Shown piece after piece: positions 1 through 7,475 of a DNA stretch of 64,000 bases. Under the pieces are notes generated by a model. It did no database searches and was not told where the DNA came from. It worked only from the letters and a program-made list of their open reading frames with translations. The position numbers were made by a program, and so were the translations under genes. Location: the NCBI RefSeq assembly GCF_024734405.1, contig NZ_CP059556.1, positions 3,658,001 to 3,722,000 on the forward strand, read 5' to 3'. Position 1 is the stretch's first letter, and the number at the start of each line of letters is the position of its first letter. This stretch comes from Saccharopolyspora gregorii (GTDB taxonomy: Bacteria > Actinomycetota > Actinomycetes > Mycobacteriales > Pseudonocardiaceae).

Positions 1-15
1 ACACCTGGCACCCGC

Positions 16-399
16 TCAGTCGGACTCGTGCAGTTCCAACATGGGCGAGCGACCGATCATCAGATTCCGTACCGCGCCGTCGGCTCCGAGCCGGGCCGCC
101 GCGACGAAGGTCGACTCGAACACCTCACCGCGCCTGGTCTCACCGAGCACGAGTTCGTCGTGGCCATCGGCGCTCGCCGACACCACGTGGTGCGTGAGCA
201 CCCCCTTTTCGCGTTGCCGCAGATAGCCCTCGAGCGCCTCACGGTCGCCCGCGAAGTCCGTCGCCTGCCCCGCGCCCGTGCCGAACACGATCGAGAACCT
301 GAAATCCGGCGCGATCAGGTCGAGGATGCCTTCGGGGTGGTCGGAGTCGATCAGCGCGAACCACCGGGTCAGCGTGGGAGCACCTGCCGTGGACGTCAC
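16..399 (-). CDS. SnoaL-like (NTF2-fold) protein
   Basis: A 127-residue protein with the look of the SnoaL/NTF2-like superfamily: an N-terminal helix pair (FALIDSDHPEGILDL, about residues 14-28), then strands beginning PDFRFSIVFG and ending in an RNLMIGRSPM strand. Family members are small cone-shaped barrels acting as isomerases, hydratases, lactonases or ligand binders; the substrate cannot be read here. The GTG start at 399 is chosen because it overlaps the stop of the upstream gene (GTGA), which implies translational coupling. It is the second gene of a two-gene unit whose promoter region carries a copy of the island's palindrome, so it probably belongs to the same CoA-ester regulon. An open frame continues upstream of the GTG but is the shadow of the neighbouring gene. 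Confidence 0.75.
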   Translation of the reverse strand: MTSTAGAPTLTRWFALIDSDHPEGILDLIAPDFRFSIVFGTGAGQATDFAGDREALEGYLRQREKGVLTHHVVSASADGHDELVLGETRRGEVFESTFVAAARLGADGAVRNLMIGRSPMLELHESD

Positions 400-758
400 G
401 CCGCCTCCTCGGGGAGCAGGGAGAACGTCGGGTGGAAGAAGGACTGGTAGCGGGCCAGTTTCCCGCCGGGCGAGACCACACCCGCAGAGGCGAACGAACC
501 GGTGGGCTTCTCCTCCGGTCCTTCGACGACCACGCCGTAGACCATCTCCAGCTCGCCGTCCCGGGTGGACCTGAGAACGCGGTGCTTGCGCCCGACCGCC
601 GGGCGGCCCGAGATGTAGGAGGCGAGGTCCTCCAGGCCGCGGCCGGAGACCTCGTTGCCCGGCAATGCGAGCAGGAACTCGATATCGGACTCCACCAGCT
701 CCAGCCCGCTCAACGGATCCGGGCCGTCCAGCCGTGCGAAGTAGTCTGAGATGAGCAC
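396..758 (-). CDS. SnoaL-like (NTF2-fold) protein
   Basis: About 120 residues and again SnoaL-like: LISDYFARLDGPDP at the N-terminus, then DIEFLLALPG and the strand/loop pattern ending KLARYQSFFHPTFSLL. The tandem arrangement suggests a heterodimer or two successive steps acting on one substrate, but that is inference. An ATG at 797 would give 133 residues. The GTG at 758 is preferred because a strong AAGGAGGA ribosome-binding site lies 8 bases in front of it and would otherwise fall inside the coding frame. It overlaps the next gene by 4 bases. The leader carries the palindrome at 853-867, so expression is probably controlled together with the acyl-CoA operon by the nearby TetR protein. Confidence 0.72.
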   Translation of the reverse strand: MLISDYFARLDGPDPLSGLELVESDIEFLLALPGNEVSGRGLEDLASYISGRPAVGRKHRVLRSTRDGELEMVYGVVVEGPEEKPTGSFASAGVVSPGGKLARYQSFFHPTFSLLPEEAA

Positions 759-852
759 GTGCGGCTCCTCCTTGTCGCCGTTGACGAGGTGGTACACCAG
801 CCGGAACGAGATCGGCCACTGGATGGATCACTCGGCCCGCTCGACAACTAAG

Positions 853-867
853 CTGAATTCAGTTCGC
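853..867. promoter_or_regulatory. copy of the TTGAA-N5-TTCAA operator (SnoaL pair)
   Basis: Read on the minus strand this is GCGAA-CTGAA-TTCAG, a degenerate copy of the palindrome seen exactly at 12164-12178. It lies about 95 bases upstream of the GTG at 758. It is the weakest of the six copies; a central CTGAATTCAG is itself a perfect palindrome. Confidence 0.45.
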
Positions 868-950
868 TCCGTCTGACGCTAGCGCTCCCCCAAACACGCC
901 GCAAGACTCAAAATCGCCCAGCCGCGGAGAAGGCGTCGGAACAGGACGGA

Positions 951-988
951 GCTCCCCGCGCGGACGTCGGAGTCGACGCGCGGGGAGC
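951..988. terminator. 12-bp GC hairpin downstream of the TetR gene
   Basis: GCTCCCCGCGCG at 951-962 pairs perfectly with CGCGCGGGGAGC at 977-988 around a 14-base loop. It lies about 150 bases beyond the TetR stop, at the end of the long minus-strand operon. There is no U-tract, as is usual in actinomycetes. Confidence 0.5.
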
Positions 989-1139
989 GCACGGATACCG
1001 CTACTCACAGCGGGTACCGGTTCGATGGAAAGGTGACGCGGCGACCGTTCAGGGCCGCGAGGACGAGGGGTCGGAGATCAGTGGTGAACGCGGACGGCGC
1101 GCACCGCCGCGACGGCCGCACGGCGCACGCGGCGCGCGG

Positions 1140-1766
1140 TCACGGTGTCACGATGCGCACGCAGCAGTGGGTCACCAGCTCGCAGATCGCATCGAGACCG
1201 GTCTCCCCACCGGGTCGGTACCAGCGCCACACGGCGACGATCGTGCCCAGGAGCGTGCGCGCCAACAGCTGCGGATCACGGCGCGCGAACTCACCGGAAT
1301 CCATTCCCTGGCGGAGCAGCTCCGTCCAGTTCCGCTCGATCCTGGCGACCAGTTCCCGGCACGCCAGCCGCTCGGCCTCCTCCCGCTCCGAGCTGCGCTC
1401 GCTGACCAGCAACGCGATGTTGGCCTGCAGGATCCGGTTCTGCCGCACTTCCAGATCGGAGATCTCGTAGGCGCTGCGCACCGCCCGGCGCAGCGCCTCG
1501 TGCGCGCTCGGCGCGTCCGCGGTCGCCGCGCGGAACGCCTCGTCCGAGTTGTGCAGGCCGATGCGCATCACCGTGAGCAGGCAATGCGCTTTCGACTCGA
1601 AGTAGTGGTACAGCGCGGTCTGGCCGATGCCGACGTGCTTGGCGATCTCCGACCACTTGGTGGCTTCGAAGCCGACCTCACCGAAATGTTCCACGGCAGC
1701 GCCCAAAATCGCCGCTCGCTTCGACCTGGGGCCGTCGTCGGCCTCCCGCAACGTCTCGACGCCCAC
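1140..1766 (-). CDS. TetR-family transcriptional regulator
   Basis: A 208-residue TetR repressor. The N-terminal helix-turn-helix is clear (RAAILGAAVEHFGEVGFEAT, then SEIAKHVGIGQTALYHYFESK, about residues 17-59), followed by an all-helical ligand-binding domain of normal size. It starts at a GTG with a GGAGGG ribosome-binding site six bases upstream. The start lies only 46 bases after the flavoprotein gene in the same direction, so it may be the last gene of the acyl-CoA operon. A copy of the island's palindrome lies in its own leader (1807-1821), which fits autoregulation. By analogy with FadR/KstR-type TetR proteins the inducer may be an acyl-CoA made by the pathway; this is inference. Confidence 0.9.
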   Translation of the reverse strand: MGVETLREADDGPRSKRAAILGAAVEHFGEVGFEATKWSEIAKHVGIGQTALYHYFESKAHCLLTVMRIGLHNSDEAFRAATADAPSAHEALRRAVRSAYEISDLEVRQNRILQANIALLVSERSSEREEAERLACRELVARIERNWTELLRQGMDSGEFARRDPQLLARTLLGTIVAVWRWYRPGGETGLDAICELVTHCCVRIVTP

Positions 1767-1806
1767 ACCTTTCCCTCCGTCGGTGAGGATCCAGCATAGA
1801 TGCCAA

Positions 1807-1821
1807 CCGATGTCAGTTCAC
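1807..1821. promoter_or_regulatory. copy of the TTGAA-N5-TTCAA operator (tetR leader)
   Basis: Minus-strand reading GTGAA-CTGAC-ATCGG: the left arm and the CTGAC centre match the exact copy at 12164-12178, while the right arm is poor. It overlaps the stop codon of the flavoprotein gene and lies 41 bases upstream of the TetR start, a good place for autoregulation. Confidence 0.4.
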
Positions 1822-3111
1822 GAGGGATCCGGCCGCGGCGCGCCGCCCGAACACGATCGCCGGTGCCAGTCCCCCGGCGTAGGCGCGCTCGTACAGGCCA
1901 CCGATGTCCGCACCTGCCGCGAACAGGCCCGGGATCGGCGCACCGCTCGACGACAGGACCCGCGCCTGCGGGTCTATCCGGACACCGGTGAACGGGAACG
2001 TCACGGCTGGCCGCGCCTCCACGACGTAGTACGGCGGTTCGTCCAGCGCCCGAGGATCGGACTCCCGGCCAGGCCCTGCCGACTCGCCTCGGGCGAGGCG
2101 CCCCAGCTCCTCGGCGATCTTGGGGCCGTCGTAGCCCCACTCAGCGGGCATCTCGGCGAAATCGGACACGCTGTCGGCGACCACGCACCGCGCGCCCCGG
2201 GACCGGGCCAGCGCGAACTTGTCCAGGCTGTCGGCTCCCTCTACGTAGGCACCGGTGATCCGCTCCCGGTAGCCGCGGGCGTCGGTGACCAGCAGGCCCC
2301 GCGCCTCGGGTTGGTCGAGCAACGCCATCGCCGTGAGGTGATCCGCCTCCGTCTCGTCGACGAACCGCTCGCCCGCCAGGTTGAACAGGGCCGCGTGTTC
2401 GCTGTAGTAGAGCGTGATGTCCACGAACAGCTCCGGCTCCAGCGCGACACCGGACGGGATCAGGTGGCCGTAGAACCCTGCGCCCTCCGATCCGATCGCC
2501 GCACCGGCCTCGATCGCCAGCCGCAGTCCGTCACCGCTGCTGAACGGGTTCGACCGCAGCTCAACGTCCCGCGCCTGCTCGTGCAGGTACCGCGCACGCA
2601 GCTCGGGATCCGCCTGGAAGCCGCCGGTGGCCAGCAACGTCGCCGTCGCCTCCACGGTCCGCACCGAACCATCGGCCAGGCCTATCTCCGCGCCGCGCAC
2701 CACGCCGCCGTCGAGCAGCAACCTCCGGGCCGACGCCTCCGTCACGATCACGCCGTTCTTCCCGACCACGTGCCGGCAGCCGTCGACGTAGTGCGCCGTG
2801 TCGAACCGGTGCCCGCGCCCGTAGCCGATCACCGGTACGCGCTTGCCGCAGCTCACCCCCAGCGAGCCGATCCACTGGACGGCGTCGTCGAAGTCGTCCA
2901 CCAGCGCCCTCTTCAGCCCGGGGTCGCCACCGGGGTTCACCCGGTCCATCACGTCGTGGTCGGGCGCGGTCCAGATGTATCCGGCGTACTGGCCCGATCC
3001 GCCGAGCAACGGGCCCTTCTCCACCACCATCGCCGACCCGCCACCGCGGACCGTCGTGGCCGCGGCCGTCATACCGGCGATACCACCGCCGAGCACCAGC
3101 AGATCGAACAT
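1813..3111 (-). CDS. FAD-dependent oxidoreductase (fumarate reductase/3-ketosteroid dehydrogenase-like)
   Basis: A 432-residue flavoprotein of the FAD-binding-2 family (fumarate reductase, 3-ketosteroid delta-1-dehydrogenase, tricarballylate dehydrogenase). The dinucleotide-binding GGGIAG lies at the extreme N-terminus, with no signal peptide, and the second FAD motif is near the C-terminus (PGLFAAGADIGGLYERAYAGG). A middle substrate domain holds an RFVDE motif. Such enzymes introduce or remove a C=C bond next to a carbonyl, which would suit a ring or enoyl step in the pathway encoded by the operon. ATG start with AGGAGG about 8 bases upstream. It is shorter than typical ketosteroid dehydrogenases (about 510-560 aa), so a steroid substrate is not assumed. 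Confidence 0.82.
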   Translation of the reverse strand: MFDLLVLGGGIAGMTAAATTVRGGGSAMVVEKGPLLGGSGQYAGYIWTAPDHDVMDRVNPGGDPGLKRALVDDFDDAVQWIGSLGVSCGKRVPVIGYGRGHRFDTAHYVDGCRHVVGKNGVIVTEASARRLLLDGGVVRGAEIGLADGSVRTVEATATLLATGGFQADPELRARYLHEQARDVELRSNPFSSGDGLRLAIEAGAAIGSEGAGFYGHLIPSGVALEPELFVDITLYYSEHAALFNLAGERFVDETEADHLTAMALLDQPEARGLLVTDARGYRERITGAYVEGADSLDKFALARSRGARCVVADSVSDFAEMPAEWGYDGPKIAEELGRLARGESAGPGRESDPRALDEPPYYVVEARPAVTFPFTGVRIDPQARVLSSSGAPIPGLFAAGADIGGLYERAYAGGLAPAIVFGRRAAAGSLVN

Positions 3112-3229
3112 CGCTCACCGCACCTCCTCGTAGAACGTCATGCGAGTTCTTCCGGATGAACGAGGGCTCACCCGGCCACCGAGCCGCTGCCGAGCGCCGG
3201 GCTCACGCGGGTGGCGACCACCAGCGAGG

Positions 3230-3421
3230 TCACCGCGGGGAGAACACCACCACGAGACGGCCGTGGATCGCAAAGTCGTTGTACTCCAACGCCATTCCGG
3301 CAGCAGCCGCGGGACTCGCTCGTTCACCGACGAACATCTGCTGCCGTGAAGCGGTTTCTCTGATGATCACCGTTGCCCCTTCAGCGGTGTACGCGGTCGT
3401 CCCGCCCACCTCCAAGGTCAC
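3230..3421 (-). pseudogene. remnant of an MHS-family transporter N-terminus
   Basis: The minus-strand frame here encodes SPAAAAGMALEYNDFAIHG followed by RLVVVFSPR and a stop. This aligns with the N-terminus of the intact transporter at 14670 (SVAASAGTAIEYYDFAIYG, then YLAVVLAP). In MHS/MFS symporters this stretch leads into the first membrane helix. Here it ends after one partial helix, and the preceding residues do not resemble a transporter leader. I read it as a decayed copy of a substrate transporter lying between the acyl-CoA dehydrogenase and flavoprotein genes of the operon. The alternative, a chance short frame, is unlikely given the 8-residue near-identity around EYxDFAI. Confidence 0.55.
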
Positions 3422-3424
3422 CGG

Positions 3425-4567
3425 TCACCCGGCGTCGACGTGCAGACCGGACAGCAGGCGCTCCTGGTGGGTGTGCCGATCACCGAAGAGCACCGCGCTC
3501 GTGGCCGCCCGGCGGAAGTGCAGGTGCGCCGGGTGCTCCCAGGTGAACCCGATGCCGCCGTGCACCTGGATGGTCTCGGCGGCGACGTACTCGTAGGACC
3601 GGCTGCAGGTCAGCGCCGCTGCGGCTGCGGCGATGCCGGCCTCCGGCGAGTCCTCCGCGATCAGCCCGGTGGCCCACAGCGATGCCGACCGCGCCGACTC
3701 GAGCTCCACGGCCATGTCGGCGCAGCGGTGCTTGATCGCCTGCAGCATCCCGATCGGACGTCCGAACTGGACACGGTTCTTGACGTGCTCGACCGCCATG
3801 TCCAGCGACGCCGCCGCGCCACCGGTCTGCTCGCAGGCCAGCGCCGTCACCGCGCGGTCGCGCACCCGCCCGAGCACCCGATCCCCGGTGCCCGGATCGC
3901 TGACCAGTCGTGCCGGTGCCCCATCGAAGGTGACGGTGGCCAGTTGCCGGTTCGGGTCCATAGCGCGGTCGGTGGTGCGGCCCACACCCGGCGCGTCACC
4001 CTCGACGACGAACAGGGCCAGCCCGTCTTCCGCCCGGGCCGCGACGAACAGCAGGTCCACCGTGGCGCCCTCGACGACCAGGAGCTTGCGACCGGTGAGG
4101 CGCCAGGTGCCGCCGTCGTGCGCGGCTCGCGCCTGGATGCTGTGCCCGTCCAACCGGTCCGGGGTCTCGGCCCAGGCCAACGTGGCGGTGCGCGCACCGT
4201 CCGTCAGCGCGGGCAGCAGCTGCCTCCTGCGTTCCTCGGCCTCCACCCCCTCGGCGTGCAGCAGCACGCCGACGCCGAGCACGGCGGTGGTGAACCACGG
4301 CAACCGGACCAGGGATCGGCCCAGTTCCTCGGCCACGACCGCGACCGGGCGGAATCCGGCGTCCGCGCCGCCGTAGATCTCCGGCACGTCCAGCCCGACT
4401 ACGCCGAGCTCGCCGGCGAACCGGTTCCACACCGCCGGATCCCCAGCACGCTGCTCGCGCATCTCCCCGAACACCGCCGCGGTGTCGGCGTACTCGCGCA
4501 GGAATTCCCGGACGGCACCGCGGAACTCCTCGACGTCGGCGTCGTGCGTCAGCCTTCGGGCGGTCAT
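3425..4567 (-). CDS. acyl-CoA dehydrogenase (possible non-catalytic partner subunit)
   Basis: A 380-residue acyl-CoA dehydrogenase with the usual N-terminal helical, middle beta-barrel and C-terminal helical domains. QFGRPIGMLQAIKHRCADM and QVHGGIGFTWEHPAHLHFRR are typical C-domain signatures. After HFRRAATSAVLFGDRHTH there is no glutamate at the place where many family members carry the catalytic base. The middle domain is also divergent (TLAWAETPDRLDG in place of the usual TEP motif). It overlaps the larger dehydrogenase gene by 4 bases. Steroid side-chain degraders use paired dehydrogenases of this kind (ChsE1/ChsE2) as heterotetramers, and the same arrangement is plausible here. Confidence 0.85.
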   Translation of the reverse strand: MTARRLTHDADVEEFRGAVREFLREYADTAAVFGEMREQRAGDPAVWNRFAGELGVVGLDVPEIYGGADAGFRPVAVVAEELGRSLVRLPWFTTAVLGVGVLLHAEGVEAEERRRQLLPALTDGARTATLAWAETPDRLDGHSIQARAAHDGGTWRLTGRKLLVVEGATVDLLFVAARAEDGLALFVVEGDAPGVGRTTDRAMDPNRQLATVTFDGAPARLVSDPGTGDRVLGRVRDRAVTALACEQTGGAAASLDMAVEHVKNRVQFGRPIGMLQAIKHRCADMAVELESARSASLWATGLIAEDSPEAGIAAAAAALTCSRSYEYVAAETIQVHGGIGFTWEHPAHLHFRRAATSAVLFGDRHTHQERLLSGLHVDAG

Positions 4568-5883
4568 GCCGCACCGCCCGCCGCCGGGTCGACCTCATCC
4601 GCCTCGGCGAGCAGCTCGGAGTACCGGCCGAGCGCCTCCCGGGTGAGTTCGGGTCCGATGTAGGGCGGGAAGAGCCCGTCGTCCGGCGTGGTGCTGCGCA
4701 CGAGCGCCTTGGCGAGGTTGGTCTTGTGGACCTCGGTGGCGCCGTCGGCGAGTCCCATGTGGAACGACTCCATCACCCACTTGCCGAACGGCAGCTCCTT
4801 GGAGATGCCCAGCGAGCCGTGGATCTGGATGGCTCGGGACGAGACGTCCAGCAGCACCTTCGGCATCGCGGCCTTCACCGCCGCGATGTCGGCGCGCACC
4901 GCGCGGTAGTCGTCATGCTTGTCGATCTTCCACGCCGTCCGCAGCACCAGCAGCCGGAACTGCTCGATCTGGATCCACGAGTCGGCGATCATCTCCTGCA
5001 CCAGCTGCTTGTCCGCCAACCGCGCGCCCTTCGTGGTGCGCGACAACGCGCGGCGCTTCATCAGCTCGAACGCGCGCTGGACCAGGCCGACGGTGCGCAT
5101 CGCGTGGTGGATGCGGCCGCCCCCGAGCCGGGTCTGCGCGACCGCGAAGCCCTCGCCGCGCCGCCCCAGCAGGTTCTCCGCCGGCACCCGGACATCGGTG
5201 TAGCGCAGGTACTGGTGGGTCCCCACGGGTTCCTCGTGTCCCCACACCGACACGTCCCGCACCCGCTCGACCCCGGGCGCGTTCGCGGGCACCACGAACA
5301 TCGACATCCGTTCGTGCGGTGCGGCGTCCGGCTCGGTCACCGCCATCACGATGAGGAATTCGGCGAACAACGCGTGCGAGGAGAACCACTTCTCCCCGTT
5401 GATGACCCAGCTGTCACCGTCGAGCACCGCGGTGGTGCGGAAGCCCGTCGGGTCGGACCCGCCGTGGGGCTCCGTCATCGAGAACGAGGACACGATGTCG
5501 CCCTCGACCAGGGGCTCCAGGTAGGTCTTCTTCTGGAAGTCGCTGCCGTAGTGGGCGAGGATCTCGGCGTTGCCCGAATCCGGCGCCTGGCAACCGAACA
5601 CGACCGGTCCGGAATGCGTGCGCCCCAACTTCTCGTTCAGCAGCGCCAGCCGCAGCTGCCCGTACCCCTTGCCGCCCAGCTCCGGGCCGAGGTGGCAGGC
5701 CCACAGCTCGCGCTCCCGCACCCGTTGCTGCAGCGGCTTGATCAGCGCGTTGCGGCGCGGGTCACGGGTGTTCCAAGCGTGCTCGATCACCTGGTCCACC
5801 GGTTCGACCTCGTCGCGGACGAACTCCTCGACCCAGTCCAGCTCCCGCTGCACCTCGGGGTCGGTTTCGAAATCCCAAGCCAT
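4564..5883 (-). CDS. acyl-CoA dehydrogenase (ACAD10/11-like)
   Basis: A 439-residue acyl-CoA dehydrogenase with SFSMTEPHGGSDPTGF (flavin/substrate loop), INGEKWFSSHA, and a C-terminal IQIHGSLGISKELPFGKW followed by DGATEVHK, where the glutamate fits the catalytic position of the ACAD10/11 subgroup (usually D-G-x-x-E-V-H). It oxidises an acyl-CoA to the enoyl-CoA and passes electrons to ETF. The next gene downstream overlaps it by 4 bases; the thiolase-like gene ends 12 bases before its start. ACAD10/11 enzymes work with an aminoglycoside-phosphotransferase-like kinase on 4-hydroxyacyl-CoAs, and such a kinase is encoded in the same operon (10298-11305). Confidence 0.9.
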   Translation of the reverse strand: MAWDFETDPEVQRELDWVEEFVRDEVEPVDQVIEHAWNTRDPRRNALIKPLQQRVRERELWACHLGPELGGKGYGQLRLALLNEKLGRTHSGPVVFGCQAPDSGNAEILAHYGSDFQKKTYLEPLVEGDIVSSFSMTEPHGGSDPTGFRTTAVLDGDSWVINGEKWFSSHALFAEFLIVMAVTEPDAAPHERMSMFVVPANAPGVERVRDVSVWGHEEPVGTHQYLRYTDVRVPAENLLGRRGEGFAVAQTRLGGGRIHHAMRTVGLVQRAFELMKRRALSRTTKGARLADKQLVQEMIADSWIQIEQFRLLVLRTAWKIDKHDDYRAVRADIAAVKAAMPKVLLDVSSRAIQIHGSLGISKELPFGKWVMESFHMGLADGATEVHKTNLAKALVRSTTPDDGLFPPYIGPELTREALGRYSELLAEADEVDPAAGGAA

Positions 5884-5895
5884 TCCCTCGTCCTC

Positions 5896-7044
5896 TCAGC
5901 GGGTCAGAACCGTGCACGCGCTGATTCCGGGCGCACCGTAGACGTGCGTGAACCCCACGTGCGGTCGAGTCGACACCTGGTGGGCACCGGCGTCGCCGCG
6001 CAGCTGGAGCGCGTTCTCGTAGATCTGCCGCAGCCCGGAAGCCCCGACCGGCTCACCGTTGGCGATGCACCCGCCGTCGGTGTTGATGGGCAGCCGCCCC
6101 TCGATCTCGTTGTCCCCGGCCCTGATCAGGTGCTCCTGTTCACCGTGCTCGCACAGACCGGTCTCGGCCATGTGCATCAGCTCCGCTCCGGACTCGGTGT
6201 CCTGGATCTGCGCGATGTCTACTTCGGACGGTGCGATGCCCGCGGCTTCGAACGCCGCCTGCGATGCCTGCACCGTGGGCGACTCTGCGCGCTCGGCGGC
6301 GATCCAGGGCGCGTACACCTCGAACGAGCCGTAGCGCCTGCTGCGGAACGCCGCGCCTCTCAGGAAGACGGGTTCCTCGCTGTACCGGCGCGCCTGGTCC
6401 GCGCGGCACAGCACCAAGGCCACCGCGCCCTCGCCCGGGGAGCAGTACATGTATTGCGTCAACGGGTGCGAGATCATCGTCGCCGCGGCGATCTCAGCAG
6501 CGGTGAGCGTGTCGCGCCGCCACGCGTTCGGATTCAGCGATCCATTGCGGAACGACTTCTCCGCGATCACGGCGAGGACATCGGGACTGATGTCGTGGTC
6601 GTGCAGGTATCGCTGGATCTTCATGCCGAAGAACTGGGTGGTGACCATCATCCCGGTCTCGCCGTACCACGATCCGATGCCGTGCTCGGCCGGGTCCACG
6701 TTGAACGCGCCCCGGGGATGCTTGTCGAAACCGATCACGATGCCGAGATCGTGCTGCCCGGAGCGGATCGCGGCATCGGCGGAGATCAGCGCCGAACCGC
6801 CGGTCGCACAACCGTTGGCCACGTTGATGAACGGCAGACCGGTCAGGCCCAGCTCGGAGACCAGCGTGTCGGCGTCTCCAGCCGAGTGCGACCCGCCGAA
6901 CCCGAACTGCATGTCCGAGAAGGCCAGGCCCGCGTCCCGCAACGCCTCCCTCGCGGCGTGCACCGCCTGAGCCCGGCCGGAGACGCCCTTCGTCCGACCG
7001 AACCGGTGCATCCCGATCCCGACGATCGCCACACCGTCCGTCAT
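5896..7044 (-). CDS. thiolase-fold lipid-transfer protein / probable retro-aldolase
   Basis: A 382-residue thiolase-superfamily protein of the SCP2/Ltp branch. The Cys of the first thiolase motif is present (NVANGCATGG, C79), but the usual GHPxGATG motif reads GEPVGASG, with the active-site His replaced by Glu, and the C-terminal motif is HVGFTHVYGAPGISAC. It is encoded immediately after a DUF35 Zn-ribbon/OB protein (4-base overlap), the partner needed by Ltp2-type aldolases in steroid side-chain cleavage. I therefore favour carbon-carbon cleavage of a beta-hydroxyacyl-CoA (retro-aldol) over ordinary CoA-dependent thiolysis, but thiolysis is not excluded. ATG at 7044 is fixed by the overlap; a longer frame upstream belongs to the shadow of the partner gene. 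Confidence 0.85.
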   Translation of the reverse strand: MTDGVAIVGIGMHRFGRTKGVSGRAQAVHAAREALRDAGLAFSDMQFGFGGSHSAGDADTLVSELGLTGLPFINVANGCATGGSALISADAAIRSGQHDLGIVIGFDKHPRGAFNVDPAEHGIGSWYGETGMMVTTQFFGMKIQRYLHDHDISPDVLAVIAEKSFRNGSLNPNAWRRDTLTAAEIAAATMISHPLTQYMYCSPGEGAVALVLCRADQARRYSEEPVFLRGAAFRSRRYGSFEVYAPWIAAERAESPTVQASQAAFEAAGIAPSEVDIAQIQDTESGAELMHMAETGLCEHGEQEHLIRAGDNEIEGRLPINTDGGCIANGEPVGASGLRQIYENALQLRGDAGAHQVSTRPHVGFTHVYGAPGISACTVLTR

Positions 7045-7475
7045 GCGCGCACCTCCCGGTCCGGGGCGAACGCGAAGGTGTGCACCGGCTCGCCATCGTC
7101 GGCCGTCCGGAACGGCACCAGCTCCAAGTGCATCGGCATCCCGATCTCCAGTGCCTCCGGGTCCGGTTCCGTCAAGCGGGTCGCCACCAGGAGCTGCCCC
7201 GGCAGTTCGACGTACCCCACTCCGAACGGTTCGAACTCCTCCGGCCCCGTGTACGGATCCTTCGGCCGGAAGCCCTGGATCGTGAACGTCCACAGCGAGC
7301 CGTGCCGTGCCAGCGGGGTGTCCATCATGGACGCTCCGGTGCACCGCGGACACCCCGCCTGCCGCGGGAACGTGCAGGCGGCGCAGGCGGAGCACCGGCT
7401 GCCCAGCAGCGCCGGACCGTCCGGCGTGTCGGTGACGAGCGCGTCGTCCACCAGTCTCATCGCGACTCCCGTCAT
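7041..7475 (-). CDS. Zn-ribbon/OB-fold (DUF35) protein
   Basis: A 144-residue protein with a four-cysteine rubredoxin-like ribbon (CSACAACTFPRQAGCPRC, about residues 29-46) followed by an OB-fold (GSLWTFTIQGF through PGQLLVATRL). DUF35 proteins pair with thiolase-like enzymes, hydratases or aldolases and bind or gate the CoA tail. Here it overlaps the thiolase-fold gene by 4 bases, so the two probably form one complex. Two ATGs are available at the N-terminus; the first (7475) overlaps the stop of the preceding SDR gene and is kept, while the second, at 7460, would remove only five residues. Confidence 0.88.
   Translation of the reverse strand: MTGVAMRLVDDALVTDTPDGPALLGSRCSACAACTFPRQAGCPRCTGASMMDTPLARHGSLWTFTIQGFRPKDPYTGPEEFEPFGVGYVELPGQLLVATRLTEPDPEALEIGMPMHLELVPFRTADDGEPVHTFAFAPDREVRA

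Larger units (their letters stand above)
759..1139. other. intergenic stretch between regulator and SnoaL pair
   Basis: No convincing gene. It holds the leader and operator of the SnoaL pair (853-867) and a hairpin downstream of the TetR gene (951-988). Open frames on the plus strand here are shadows of the TetR gene. Confidence 0.6.
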
